Shown here piece after piece: positions 26,789 to 37,281 of a stretch of DNA of 64,000 bases. Positions within the stretch are counted from its first letter, which is position 1. Each line of letters opens with the position of its first letter. Position numbers and translations under genes: made by a program. Source of the stretch: Lentisphaerae bacterium GWF2_57_35 (GTDB lineage: Bacteria > Verrucomicrobiota > Kiritimatiellia > CAIQIC01 > GWF2-57-35); assembly GCA_001804865.1 (NCBI GenBank), contig MHBK01000047.1, positions 1 to 64,000 on the forward strand, read 5' to 3'. The notes under the pieces were generated by a model. That model made no database searches. It worked only from the letters and a program-made list of their open reading frames with translations, and was not told the origin of the DNA.

Positions 26789-29700
26789 ATGAGGTCACGT
26801 CGTGTTGCGTTGGTTCTGGCGTTACTGGCTGGTTTGGCGAGCGGCATTACCGCATCCGGTGCTTTGCCCGGATACATCAAGATGAGGAGCGGCTATTTTT
26901 ACGACTCGGCGACGGGCGATACCTTCGTCCCTCACGGCATCGCGTATCAAACGTGGAACCGGCCCTTGGGCGTCTGGCAGACCAAGAGCCAGATCGATTA
27001 CGATCTCGACGAGATGGTGAAGATGGGCGCCAACAGCATTCGCGTGGACTTCGTCTGGCAGCACATCGAGGAAGACGGCGACAACCAGTGGAAGTGGGAG
27101 AACTACGACTACCTGGTGCAGGCGGCGGAAGCCCGCGGCATCCGGATCTTCGCGCTGATCGGCTATCAGTGGCCGCCGAACTGGTTTCCGGACGAGTGGT
27201 ACACGCAGCATCCGCCCGCGACCGACGCCGAAGGCATTTATCACCCGACGCGCTGGCAGTCCGACATCATCAATTACGAGCATCCGCAGGCGCGCGCGCA
27301 ATACGCCGAATGGTTCCAGAACGTGTGCAGCCGCTACAAACATTCCAAGGCGATCGTTTGCTGGATCATCGGCAACGAGTCGGGCTATCTGGGCTTGTGG
27401 AGCGGCCTGCTGGACGGGTACGATCCGGAATCCGAAGCCGCGTTTCGCACCTGGTGCCAGGCAAAATATGCAACCGTCACGAATTTGAATGCGCGGTGGG
27501 GAACCGGCTACGCCAACTTCCCGGGCATCAAGTTCGTGGAAGAGTATCGCGAGTACGGGCCGGAAGGCGCCCAATGGGCCGACATGGTGCAGTGGCGCGA
27601 AGATTCGATCGGTACGTTCACCGCCATCGGCGCCAAGGCGGCGAAGACGGCCGACACGAATCACATGATTGCCTATTCGACGGTGGGCATGCAGTGGGGC
27701 GAAGAAGACTGGCGCTATCACGCGGAAGACCGCGGCAAAATCACGAGCGCCTGCGCGGCCACGAATGCGCCGGTGGATCTCTTTGCCGTGAACAATTACC
27801 CCTGGTCGATCCTGGGCCACGAATCCCAGAACGGGCACTGGGGCATTTCGTACACGAAGAAAATCACTTCCAGCCCCGCGCTGCCCGACGGCGTGCCGGT
27901 GCTGTATTCCGAAACGGGTTTCACCAGCTCGGAAACGATGTGGGAGGGGATGGATCAATACCGGCAGGGACCGCTCATCCGCAACGCGCTTTGGGAGAGC
28001 CTGGAAGCGGGCGCGATCGGCACGCACGTGTTTGCCTGGCATGACCGGCCGTACATCACGGATCGCGAAAAAGGTTTCGGCATCCTGACGCCCGAACGCC
28101 ACATCAAACCGGCGTTCTGGGATTGCTTGAACGCCTTCCAACTGATGGAGCAGGCCAAGATCAGCCAGTTGCTGGGCGGTTCGAAGGATCCCACGCCCGA
28201 CATCGGCTTCCTCTGGACCGCGGCCAACGATTCCCAATACAACCGCTACGAATGCGAAATGCAGCAGGTGGCCGGGGCGCTGGAACGCGTCGGCTATGAA
28301 CCCAATTTTGTCAGACTGGAAGACCTGGCCTCCGGGGCCTACACCAATTTCAAAGTGCTCGTTTTGCCCCGGAATATGCGCGTCGATCGGGAAGTCCCCG
28401 GCACGGGCAAGGGCGTGTTGAAATTCCTCCGCGAAAACGTGCTGCCCAAGGGCATTCACATTCTGGCCACCGCGGATCTCCCCGGCATGCAGGACGAGAA
28501 CGGCCGCACGATGGCCGATTTCACCAACGAAGCGGCGTTGCTCTTCGGCATCGACGCTTCGGATGTCGGCGGCTTCGAAGTGCCGCCCCGGACCAAGGTT
28601 TTCATTTCGGACAACATGAAGCGCATCCGCGTGAAGTTCAACCATGCGGTGGGCGCACTGACCAATGGCTATACGGTTACGCCGGCGGTTTGGAAGTATA
28701 ACGACGAAGTCAAGGTCAGCGACGGCACGCTGTGGGGCGTCATGGATACCGGCGGCAACAAGGGCTTCGAGGACAATGCCGACGGATCGGGCATTCTGTC
28801 GGGCTGGGACGGCACGTGGACCAACACCGGGGCCGGGCTGTATGTGCGAAGCAACTGGGGTTGGCAATATGCCGGTTCCAACATGCTGCAAGTCTGGGGC
28901 GATGCGGTCATGTGGAAGAATTTCCAGGTCGTGCCTTTTGGCCGTTACTCGTGCAGCGCCTTCCTGCGCAGCAATTCCGGCGATCCGTTGCGGGATGGCT
29001 CTTACGCGTCGATCGCGTTTGAATGGTACGGCAAGAACGATAATTATCTGGGCATCACGGAAAGCGAGCACCTGACCTCCGCCACGTCTGGCGGCGTGTC
29101 CGAGTCTCCGAACCTGGTCAAGAATCCGGGCTTCGAAACCAACGGCGCCAACTGGTCGGTGACCGGACAGCTTAACATCGAAGACGGTTTTGCGGCCTAC
29201 GCGGCGGAGACCGGCAGTTTCGGCGCGTGGATCACCAACAACCAGGGCGATCACTACATTTATCAACAGATTCCCGCGAACGTATGGTCGCCGAATTATG
29301 GCAACACCTTCGTTTATCGCGTTCGCGCCCGAAAGACCGGCGCTGTGCCCGGCGCCATCAAGCTGGAATTGTATCATCCGTGGGTGGCCGTCACCAACAT
29401 CGACATCACCTCGGCCCTGACCACCAACTGGCAGACGTTCTCCTTGTACTACCGGCCGACCGCCGGCGCGGACCAAGTGCTGGAATTGCGTTTGCGCAAT
29501 GCAACCGGCGGTTCCGGGACGGGCCAAGTACTTTATGACAACGCCTATTTGGGCCTTACCAACACCGTGGCCTCCGGCGATGGCTGGGTGAAGTTCAGCG
29601 TGGACGCCGTGGCGCCTTCGAACACCTACACCGCGCGCAAGCTCATTCGGTGCGGCTTCGAAAACCTGCTGGCCAACGGCAGCTTGACCGGTTCCGGCTT

Positions 29701-32700
29701 GGCGCCGAACAGTTGGGCGCAGTGGAACGACGGTTCCCACGATCCCTGCACGTCGGTCTTTGCCGGCACTTCCGGCAACGCCTGGACGTTCTGGTGGGAT
29801 GGGGGCATCTATCAGGATATCGCCAGCGGTTTCTCGGCCGGCGATACGGTGAAATTCGGCGGCTACCTGTACACGCCCAACGACGACCGGTTGCGCAACG
29901 GCACGAAGTACGGCGTGATCCAGCTCGAATTCTATAACGGCGATTCGCTGCTCTCCAGCGCGTCGGCGGCGCCTGCCATCGGTTGGAGTTCGACCAATGA
30001 CATCTGGCTTCCTTCGACGGCCCAAACCACCGTCCCGGCCGGCACGACCAGGCTGCGTCTCATCGTTCGTTGCAACGATTATGCCAACGGCGACGGGCGG
30101 TTCGTGGCGGACGATATTTTCGTGCGCAACCAATCGAAGAGCGGCGGTTCCCTGTATGTGGACAACCTGCACGAGAATCCCGCCCTGGTGGTCAAGAATC
30201 ACGGCACGGCCAAGGCCGCGATCTTCCTGTTCAGCGCGGGCGACATCCTGCCGGACGGCTCGGGCGACGGGAAGATGGACGTCCTGCCGTGGAAATGGCG
30301 CTATGACTACTTTGGCGCGATCGTGAAGGATTACTTCGGCGTACAACCGCCGCTGCAAGTCGTCGGCGCCAACGCCTATCTGTGCCTGGCGGAATACCGG
30401 ACCTGCACCAACGGCGCGACGCTGTGGCAGGTGAAGAATTACATGTACGACACCAACTATGCCAACGGCGGCCCGGATGCGACGTTCACGATCCAGAGCA
30501 GTCTGTTCAACGGCAAGACCATTCGCGCCTTCGAGCAGGGGAAGGTCATCGAGACCAACAGCGACGGCCTCATCTCCATAGTGCTGAAACCGGACGGCCA
30601 CGAAATGCTGATGGCGTATGCCCCCGGTACGAACCGGCAGGAAGTCTGCCAGATCTCCGCCGGCCCCGGCGTGGTCCATCCGGGCGGCGATCGCGTATAT
30701 GAAATCAAGGTCATGTTTGACTGCCTGCTCGCCACCAACCTGAACCTGCGGCTGGCCTTCAAAGAAGCCGGCAACAACGGGGACGCGTTGACCAACGAAA
30801 TCTACGCCATCCAAACCAACCTGGTGCGGGGTGCGGGCGAAACCAACTTCTTCATGTGGATTCCGCCGTACAACCAAGCGGATTCCGACTACAAGTCGAC
30901 CCCCGACGGAGGCCGGTATGAATTTGCCGCGTGGCTGGAGAATCCGGTTGGCGTGAAGATCGCCCAGGCGGCGCCTCGCGCGACAGTGCTGGAGTGGGGC
31001 GTGCGTCCGACCGCGGCGGTCCCGACCAACATGACCAAGGGCGGAACGACTACGCTGCCGTTCGAATGGGAAGAGCTGTATGAGCCATTGTCCTGGCAGA
31101 ACACGCCGATGGCCCGCAACGACGGGTTCCCAACCCGCATTGCGGTTCTGCGTTCGAGCAAGACCGAAGGTCAGTATCCGGGGCATTTCAACAAGGTCAA
31201 CGCCGCCTCCGACTGGCTGGAGACCCTGGGTTATGTGGCCGGCAATCCGTTGGACATCTCGTTCGACAATGTGACGGCCAGCAACGGTACGGTGTTCTCG
31301 GACAACTTCGAGGACGGCAACTACAATGGCTGGACCCGCACGGCGGGCTGCGCCAACTGGGCCGTCCAGGCCGCCGCCCTGTCGCACGGCAAGCCGTTCA
31401 AGTACGCGCTCAACACGAGCTTTACCTTGAACAACGCGACCCGCAAGCTCAGTTTCAAGGTGGCGGCGGATCTCGGCAAGACGGTCGACCGCGTGTATAT
31501 CTACGGGGCCCGCACCGGCGTGTCGCCGACCTTCAAGCTGGATCTCGTCAAGGATAACGGAGGTTTGCCGGGCTCCGAGGCGCTGGCCACGGCCAACTTC
31601 GCGTTTCCGACCAATGTGTACAACTGGGTGGCGATCGATTTGCCGAACTACAACTGGTCGGCGGGCGCCGCGTATCATTTGGTGCTGTCCTACGTCTCCG
31701 GCACGATCAACGCCACGAACTGCGCCACGGTGCAGTATGTCGGTCCCGATACGACCGGCCGCAAGGTGCTCTATTCCACGACCGGCGGTTCGACCTGGAT
31801 AACCCAGAACTATGAGCCCGTTTTCCGGGTGCTGTACTCGGATGGTTCGTCGTTCTCGCAACCGTACGCGTCGTATTCGAGCGTCGGGGTGAACGGCGGC
31901 CGCTATGGCCAGCAGTTCACGTTGACCGAATCGACGAGCGTGTCGAATATTGCCATCTACATCCGCAAGGACAGCACGGTGAACGGCAATGTCCGGATGC
32001 TGTTGCGGCGCTGGTCGGACAAGGCCATCCTGGCGACGTCCACCGTGTCGCGCACGCTGGTGGCCACCACCAACAACTGGGTGAACTTCGCGTTCTCCCC
32101 GTCGGTGTTGTTGGGCGGAAGCACGCAGTATTTCTTCGATGTGATGAACCTCGGGACGACCGGTTCGTTCTGGTGCATCCGAGAAAACACGCTGGGCAAC
32201 TATGGCGCCTATACGTGGGACGGCACGGCCCGTGCGACCGTCTATTCCGCCAACACCGGCCTGACCTGGAGCGCGCAGACGCATTACGACCTCGGGTACG
32301 TCCTCTCCGGTTCGACGCTCAACAAGGCCCTGCGCATCTGGCGCATCGGCAACTCCGACAACATCCTGGCCGCGGGATCGACCTATACCAACTGCACCGT
32401 CTCGGCCAATATCCGCTACAACAAGCAGGATAACTATTTCGACGATGCGGAAGTGTATTTCCACTACAAAGACCGCGGCAATTACTACCGCGTCGGCATC
32501 CGGAACTTCTACGCGTTCTGGCGCTTGAAATACGTGGTCATGGCCAACAGCAACATCGTGGCGCAGGGCTGGCTCTACGACTTTGCCAAGACCAATCGGC
32601 CCGTGGAGAACGCCTGGTACAACCTGAAGATCGATGCGAAGGGAAGTACCAACAAGGTGTTCTTCAACAACGTGCATGTGGGCACGTTTTGGGCGACGAA

Positions 32701-35700
32701 CGTTCCGTCCGGCCGCATCGGCGTGGGCAGCCGCGCCTTGCAGCTCGGCAACTGGGAACCGCAAAAGGGCTTCTATTTCGTCGACGACGACGAGTGGAGT
32801 TTCTGGGCGCCCGAGGGCCAGCCTCAAACCCAGGGCAAGCCGCTCGATCTCGACTACGGGTACTTGAAGGCCTTTTTCAATACCTTCGTGCTGCCGGATG
32901 TTTATGTGATGAGCGACATCGAAGTGTCCAACCTGCGCAATTGGCTGACCGGCGGCCTGAACAGCATCATCGCCTTTGACGGCGGCACGGCGATGAAAAA
33001 CGAAACCGGCGCTTTTGACATGGGCCGCATCGAGGATGTCTTCGGCGTGAGCGCCTCCACCAAGGCGATGAGCAATGTGACGAAGGTCGTGGTTGGGCAG
33101 GGCGAGCATTACATCACCCTGGATTACGGCCCCGGCTCGCAGGTCGCCGCGCGCGGAACGGGCACGTCCTATACGGCCGTAACCACCGGCTCAAGCCTCG
33201 GTACGGTGCAAAACGGTTCGACGGCGCCGGGTCTCATCGCCCATGTGCTGATGGACAATCCGGACGCACCGGTCAAGGTCTTCTGCTTCAATTACCCGGC
33301 AGACACGCTGGGCCAGTTGGGCAACGAAGCCAAAAAGCTTGCCCAGCGCGCCTTTGAATGGTGCCGCGGCAACGCGTTCAAGTGCCAGATTGCGTTAATG
33401 TACGACGCGCAAACAGGAGATCCTTCCCAGAACTTCATTGTCTACAAGACCAATGTCTGGGTGCTCGGCGGTTCGGGTTCGAACTCGGTGTCCGTGACGC
33501 TGCCGACCGACGGCATCATGACGGGAACCAACCTGTTCTGGACGTATACCGTCTATCCGTGGGATGCAACGGACCTGTGGACGTACCATGCCGGCTATTA
33601 CGGCTCCGACGCCGACGGCGGCCGCGTGCGGCTGGCCGGCAAGGGGCTGCAAGTGCTCGGCGGACCGACCAACGTCTATGGCGGCCGCGGTTGGGATCTG
33701 TGGCTGGCTTACAACACCGAGGGGCAGGCTTGTACCCTGACCTTCGGCTTGCAGGACAAGGGCGTGCTGGCGAGCGAAGACAACTTCGACGACGGCAACT
33801 ACGCCGGCTGGACCGTGACGGCGCATCCCAACATCGGTTGGAGCGTTACCGGCGGCGCCTTGCGGGCCAGCGTGGTCAGCACGGGCGGCTATGCGAGCAT
33901 TACGCGCGACGGCCTGGCGTTGAACACGAACAACATCACCATCGAGTATAATACCCGGTTCATGAACGGGGCGCGGCATGGCGGCGTCATATATCGCGGT
34001 TTGGTCTTGTATGTGAATCCGCAGCTCTGCGGCTGGGCGGACCTGAGTCCCTACTACATCACCAACGGCGCCGGCGTAACCACCGGCCAGTGGCATCATG
34101 TCGTGGTTAATATTCGCGACGGCGATCCGTACCTGCGGAGCGATCTGACGATCGACGGCAAGACGGTGTTCATGGACGAAGCACTGGAGGTCAACAGCTT
34201 CGCGAACAATACCATGGGCTTCCTGAGCCCGTATCATCCGGGATATGCGGAATGGGACAACGTGCGCGTGACGGACGAGCAGTACTCCTTCGTGACGCAG
34301 ACAGTGAACGGCGTGTATTATCCGGTCACGAATGAAACGCCCTTCTATGCGCGCGTTCCGGATTTCGATCCCGGCATGATGGAGCATGAAGGCACGACGT
34401 TGGGCGGCGCCTACCAGTTCTATGCCTACCTGAAGGGGCAGGGCGTGCATGGGGCAACGGATACCGAGGTGTATTTCTCGCCTCAGATCATGATCGAGCA
34501 CAGCAACTTCCCGGCGGTCATGAATCCGGGCCAGCTCGTGAATCTGCCGGTCCAATGGGAACGCCTGCCGCAGACGCCCATGAAGCTCATGGTGAACTTG
34601 CAGGATGTGTGGAGCGGTCGGACGTACCTGACCAACTTCTACACGATCTCCAGCGCAACGGGCTCCGGGCTCTTCCCCGTTACGATTCCCGAGGAGATCG
34701 TCAGCGGCGCCGGCTATGCCTGGCAAGCCGTGATTTGCCCGACCAACGAACCGGACCCGATCGCCGGCCAGTTGGGCAACGACGACACCTTCCGCTACAC
34801 CCGCGACGGGCTGGCCTTGAAGGAAGAGACCACGGTCATCGTGACGCCGATCGTGGGCGGCGATTACGCGATTTATCGCGATCTCGGCATCCCGGCCGGC
34901 AGCGATATCTTTACGTGGGACGGCGGCTCGTCGTCTTTCGACGGCAACTATGCCGGCGCCACGCCTCCGGAAGGCAGCCTGTGCTTCCGCGCAGATACGG
35001 CGACGTGGGCGGGGTGGGGCGTTTTGGCGACCGCCAACGCGCTCGACATCAGCGAGTATCGCGACGGCCTGCTGAAATTCTGGCTCAAGAGCATGGTGAC
35101 GGTCAAAGTGGAACTCGAACAATGGTCCGGGGCCAAGGTCGCGAAGTACATCCCGACCACGTCCAATGTTTGGAAGGAAATCGTCGTCCCCATGTCCGAT
35201 TTCTCCAGCCTGACGCTGGCCCAGATGAAGGGCCTGTTCGAGATCACGGCGGAAACCGCCACGGGCTTCTATGTCGACCATGTCCGCTTCGTCAAGGGAG
35301 AGCTTGCCGTATACAACGACTATGGAGTTCCGGCCTTGTCCCGGATCACCAACTGGTCGAGCGGCGCGGCCTCCTTCAACGCGAGCTATACCGAAGGCGC
35401 CGCTCCGGAAGGGTCGAAGTGCTATATGACGACCGGTTCCGCAGCCTCCGGCTGGGGCGTCGTGATGACCAATGGCGTAATGAATATGAGCCTTTACAGT
35501 AACGGCTACATCAGCCTCTGGGCCCGGAGTTGGGGCAGTTTGAAGCTTGAGATCGAAGTGCCCCAGGGCGTGACCCGGACCACTTACATCGGGTCCACCA
35601 CCGGCATCTGGAAGCAGATTACGCTGCCTTTGAGCGTCTTTGGCGGTTTCAATTATGCGCAGGTTTATGGGCTGGCCAAGGTGTCGTCCACGAATGCGGC

Positions 35701-36769
35701 AAAGTTCTTTGTGGACAACATCCGCTGGAGAAGGGGAACCAATGCCGTGCCCAGCGAAAAGAAGGAAACGTTCTTCTCCGATGCCGGCATTCCCGGTAAC
35801 GCCCAAGTGCTGACTTGGTGGGCCTATCAGTATTGGGAACATATATCGGCCGCGATCTCGGATGGCGGCTTTGAAAGCAGCACGGACGGGCTCTTCCCGA
35901 ACTCCGGATTCTGGGCCTTCACCAACGCGACCTCGGGCGCCGGCGCCCTTTGCTCGACGGCGGCGTTGCGCAGCGGAGCGAAAGGTCTGCGCGAACAGAC
36001 CAGCGCGAACGGCTCGTACTGGGCCAGCACCTATCAGGAAATTTCGGGCTATGCCGGAGATATCTACAATGCGCACGTCTACGTACGCCAGCCGTCCGGG
36101 CAGGGCTGGGTGGCCGGTTCCACGGCCTATGTGCGCATGCAGTTCCTGAATGCCTGGAGGCAGGTGCTGACCAACGTGGTTTCGGCCGTCAAGGTGACCA
36201 CCGCGGCGCAGGCCTGGACGTTGTGCTCCATTCCGGATTTTACGGCGCCCTATGCGACGCGCTTCGTGCGGTTCGAGCTGGTCGTGCAAAAACCCAATGG
36301 CTCTACCGGCGCCAGCGTGGCCGACTTCGACGACGGATGGTGGGGCCAGGCAAACAGCTTCAACGCGAACTTTGCCGAAGATCCCGTGACGCCCGAAGGC
36401 GCCAAGAGCTTCCGTTCCTATTGCGTGGGCTGGTCCGGCTGGAATGTGATCTATTCCAACACCGTGACAAATCTCTCGCAATATGCCGGCGGCTACTTGA
36501 AGTTCTGGTACAAGTCCTCAGGCTACACGAAGGTGGAAATCCAGAGCGTATGGAATGGGGTCACCAACCAAGCGGCCTATCCGGCGTTCGGCTGGTTTGG
36601 GCCGACCGTGAACGATCAAGGGGCGGTGGTCTGGCAGCAGAAGGTCATCCCCATCAGCTACTTTGTCGGGATCGATCTCCAGCACATCAAGAGCCCGTTC
36701 ATGATCACCGACCCGACCTACGATCATGCCTTCTATGTCGACGACGTCCGCTGGACGATCAGCCCCTGA
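26789..36769 (+). CDS. Giant secreted multi-domain protein with GH42-like glycosidase domain
   Basis: This 3326-residue protein starts at an ATG behind TAGGAG and has a signal peptide (VALVLALLAGLASGITASG). Residues about 30-480 resemble GH42-type beta-galactosidases. The acid/base is probably Glu197 in WIIGNES and the nucleophile Glu375 in VLYSETGF, a normal separation for clan GH-A. A following Rossmann-like part (about 490-610) fits the GH42 trimerisation domain. The remainder is a chain of beta-sandwich modules. These include CBM4/9-like ones (NLVKNPGFETNGANWSV), concanavalin-like ones with DNFDDGNYAGWT-type openings, and three related modules at about 2690, 2840 and 2997 onwards. No membrane anchor or sorting signal is seen at the end (DVRWTISP). 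It probably degrades a complex polysaccharide outside the cell; the substrate is unknown. Confidence 0.8.
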   Translation: MRSRRVALVLALLAGLASGITASGALPGYIKMRSGYFYDSATGDTFVPHGIAYQTWNRPLGVWQTKSQIDYDLDEMVKMGANSIRVDFVWQHIEEDGDNQWKWENYDYLVQAAEARGIRIFALIGYQWPPNWFPDEWYTQHPPATDAEGIYHPTRWQSDIINYEHPQARAQYAEWFQNVCSRYKHSKAIVCWIIGNESGYLGLWSGLLDGYDPESEAAFRTWCQAKYATVTNLNARWGTGYANFPGIKFVEEYREYGPEGAQWADMVQWREDSIGTFTAIGAKAAKTADTNHMIAYSTVGMQWGEEDWRYHAEDRGKITSACAATNAPVDLFAVNNYPWSILGHESQNGHWGISYTKKITSSPALPDGVPVLYSETGFTSSETMWEGMDQYRQGPLIRNALWESLEAGAIGTHVFAWHDRPYITDREKGFGILTPERHIKPAFWDCLNAFQLMEQAKISQLLGGSKDPTPDIGFLWTAANDSQYNRYECEMQQVAGALERVGYEPNFVRLEDLASGAYTNFKVLVLPRNMRVDREVPGTGKGVLKFLRENVLPKGIHILATADLPGMQDENGRTMADFTNEAALLFGIDASDVGGFEVPPRTKVFISDNMKRIRVKFNHAVGALTNGYTVTPAVWKYNDEVKVSDGTLWGVMDTGGNKGFEDNADGSGILSGWDGTWTNTGAGLYVRSNWGWQYAGSNMLQVWGDAVMWKNFQVVPFGRYSCSAFLRSNSGDPLRDGSYASIAFEWYGKNDNYLGITESEHLTSATSGGVSESPNLVKNPGFETNGANWSVTGQLNIEDGFAAYAAETGSFGAWITNNQGDHYIYQQIPANVWSPNYGNTFVYRVRARKTGAVPGAIKLELYHPWVAVTNIDITSALTTNWQTFSLYYRPTAGADQVLELRLRNATGGSGTGQVLYDNAYLGLTNTVASGDGWVKFSVDAVAPSNTYTARKLIRCGFENLLANGSLTGSGLAPNSWAQWNDGSHDPCTSVFAGTSGNAWTFWWDGGIYQDIASGFSAGDTVKFGGYLYTPNDDRLRNGTKYGVIQLEFYNGDSLLSSASAAPAIGWSSTNDIWLPSTAQTTVPAGTTRLRLIVRCNDYANGDGRFVADDIFVRNQSKSGGSLYVDNLHENPALVVKNHGTAKAAIFLFSAGDILPDGSGDGKMDVLPWKWRYDYFGAIVKDYFGVQPPLQVVGANAYLCLAEYRTCTNGATLWQVKNYMYDTNYANGGPDATFTIQSSLFNGKTIRAFEQGKVIETNSDGLISIVLKPDGHEMLMAYAPGTNRQEVCQISAGPGVVHPGGDRVYEIKVMFDCLLATNLNLRLAFKEAGNNGDALTNEIYAIQTNLVRGAGETNFFMWIPPYNQADSDYKSTPDGGRYEFAAWLENPVGVKIAQAAPRATVLEWGVRPTAAVPTNMTKGGTTTLPFEWEELYEPLSWQNTPMARNDGFPTRIAVLRSSKTEGQYPGHFNKVNAASDWLETLGYVAGNPLDISFDNVTASNGTVFSDNFEDGNYNGWTRTAGCANWAVQAAALSHGKPFKYALNTSFTLNNATRKLSFKVAADLGKTVDRVYIYGARTGVSPTFKLDLVKDNGGLPGSEALATANFAFPTNVYNWVAIDLPNYNWSAGAAYHLVLSYVSGTINATNCATVQYVGPDTTGRKVLYSTTGGSTWITQNYEPVFRVLYSDGSSFSQPYASYSSVGVNGGRYGQQFTLTESTSVSNIAIYIRKDSTVNGNVRMLLRRWSDKAILATSTVSRTLVATTNNWVNFAFSPSVLLGGSTQYFFDVMNLGTTGSFWCIRENTLGNYGAYTWDGTARATVYSANTGLTWSAQTHYDLGYVLSGSTLNKALRIWRIGNSDNILAAGSTYTNCTVSANIRYNKQDNYFDDAEVYFHYKDRGNYYRVGIRNFYAFWRLKYVVMANSNIVAQGWLYDFAKTNRPVENAWYNLKIDAKGSTNKVFFNNVHVGTFWATNVPSGRIGVGSRALQLGNWEPQKGFYFVDDDEWSFWAPEGQPQTQGKPLDLDYGYLKAFFNTFVLPDVYVMSDIEVSNLRNWLTGGLNSIIAFDGGTAMKNETGAFDMGRIEDVFGVSASTKAMSNVTKVVVGQGEHYITLDYGPGSQVAARGTGTSYTAVTTGSSLGTVQNGSTAPGLIAHVLMDNPDAPVKVFCFNYPADTLGQLGNEAKKLAQRAFEWCRGNAFKCQIALMYDAQTGDPSQNFIVYKTNVWVLGGSGSNSVSVTLPTDGIMTGTNLFWTYTVYPWDATDLWTYHAGYYGSDADGGRVRLAGKGLQVLGGPTNVYGGRGWDLWLAYNTEGQACTLTFGLQDKGVLASEDNFDDGNYAGWTVTAHPNIGWSVTGGALRASVVSTGGYASITRDGLALNTNNITIEYNTRFMNGARHGGVIYRGLVLYVNPQLCGWADLSPYYITNGAGVTTGQWHHVVVNIRDGDPYLRSDLTIDGKTVFMDEALEVNSFANNTMGFLSPYHPGYAEWDNVRVTDEQYSFVTQTVNGVYYPVTNETPFYARVPDFDPGMMEHEGTTLGGAYQFYAYLKGQGVHGATDTEVYFSPQIMIEHSNFPAVMNPGQLVNLPVQWERLPQTPMKLMVNLQDVWSGRTYLTNFYTISSATGSGLFPVTIPEEIVSGAGYAWQAVICPTNEPDPIAGQLGNDDTFRYTRDGLALKEETTVIVTPIVGGDYAIYRDLGIPAGSDIFTWDGGSSSFDGNYAGATPPEGSLCFRADTATWAGWGVLATANALDISEYRDGLLKFWLKSMVTVKVELEQWSGAKVAKYIPTTSNVWKEIVVPMSDFSSLTLAQMKGLFEITAETATGFYVDHVRFVKGELAVYNDYGVPALSRITNWSSGAASFNASYTEGAAPEGSKCYMTTGSAASGWGVVMTNGVMNMSLYSNGYISLWARSWGSLKLEIEVPQGVTRTTYIGSTTGIWKQITLPLSVFGGFNYAQVYGLAKVSSTNAAKFFVDNIRWRRGTNAVPSEKKETFFSDAGIPGNAQVLTWWAYQYWEHISAAISDGGFESSTDGLFPNSGFWAFTNATSGAGALCSTAALRSGAKGLREQTSANGSYWASTYQEISGYAGDIYNAHVYVRQPSGQGWVAGSTAYVRMQFLNAWRQVLTNVVSAVKVTTAAQAWTLCSIPDFTAPYATRFVRFELVVQKPNGSTGASVADFDDGWWGQANSFNANFAEDPVTPEGAKSFRSYCVGWSGWNVIYSNTVTNLSQYAGGYLKFWYKSSGYTKVEIQSVWNGVTNQAAYPAFGWFGPTVNDQGAVVWQQKVIPISYFVGIDLQHIKSPFMITDPTYDHAFYVDDVRWTISP

Positions 36770-36790
36770 CAGAAGCAAAGAGTCCTTATG

Positions 36791-36826
36791 AACAAGAAAG
36801 CCCGTTTAATCACGGGCTTTCTTGTT
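36791..36826. terminator. Strong bidirectional terminator
   Basis: A perfect 15-bp stem pairs 36791-36805 (aacaagaaagcccgt) with 36812-36826 (acgggctttcttgtt) around the loop ttaatc. It sits 21 bp after the giant gene. The stop codon of the convergent minus-strand gene, at 36810-36812, lies in its loop. A-rich and T-rich outer arms allow function in both directions. Confidence 0.9.
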
Positions 36827-37214
36827 TATCTTCCTCTTCGTCCGGTCGTTCGGCTGCCAGCATTTGTTCGTGCAAGGCCTCGTCGAGGCCTTCTCCGGTC
36901 AGGTCCTCGGCGTTTTCCTGCTCGCTACGAGGCTGGATGGGTTTCGTGCGATGGCCGGTATCGGTTGCGGCTTCGCTGGGATCCAGGGTAGCGACTTCGT
37001 CCATTTCGTCGTCGTCGGTGGTTACGCCATGAGGCTGGCCACGAAGTTCGTCCAGCGCCTTTTGCCGGTCGGTCTCTGTAATCCCTTCGATTTCAGGATG
37101 GTCAATGGCTGCAATTTCTTTGGCCCGTTCTTCGACGGTGTCCTGGGCGGCCGAGCTGAATTCTCCACCCCTCAACTCGATCCTACCGGTCTTTCTATCG
37201 GTTGCTTTTTTCAT
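36810..37214 (-). CDS. Acidic, hydrophilic hypothetical protein
   Basis: The 134 residues are rich in Asp, Glu, Thr and Gln with no hydrophobic segment, so it is probably a soluble and partly disordered protein. It begins MKKATDRKTGRIELRGGEF, and the centre has TDDDEMDEVATLDPSEAATDTG. I do not recognise the family. An alternative strand shows no better frame. It lies alone between the terminator of the glycosidase gene and the kinase gene, in the same direction as the latter. Coding status rests on length and even codon use only. Confidence 0.55.
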   Translation of the reverse strand: MKKATDRKTGRIELRGGEFSSAAQDTVEERAKEIAAIDHPEIEGITETDRQKALDELRGQPHGVTTDDDEMDEVATLDPSEAATDTGHRTKPIQPRSEQENAEDLTGEGLDEALHEQMLAAERPDEEEDKQESP

Positions 37215-37281
37215 GATGTTACTCCCGGATGCTGCGCATCCTTAGGAAGAATATACATCAGGAGCTTTTTTGCGGCCAGGG

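Noticed and set aside
26822-33109. 2095-codon open frame on the minus strand opposite the giant glycosidase gene
   Set aside because: It is the mirror of a GC-biased, stop-poor coding strand. The plus frame has a signal peptide, catalytic motifs and repeated modules, while the minus product has no recognisable domain.
33395-36481. 1028-codon minus-strand frame
   Set aside because: It has the same origin as the previous shadow, lies wholly within the giant gene and has no domain or ribosome site.
36780-37214. Plus-strand frames opposite the acidic hypothetical protein
   Set aside because: They start in or at the terminator and show no family features; the minus frame fits the terminator position better.
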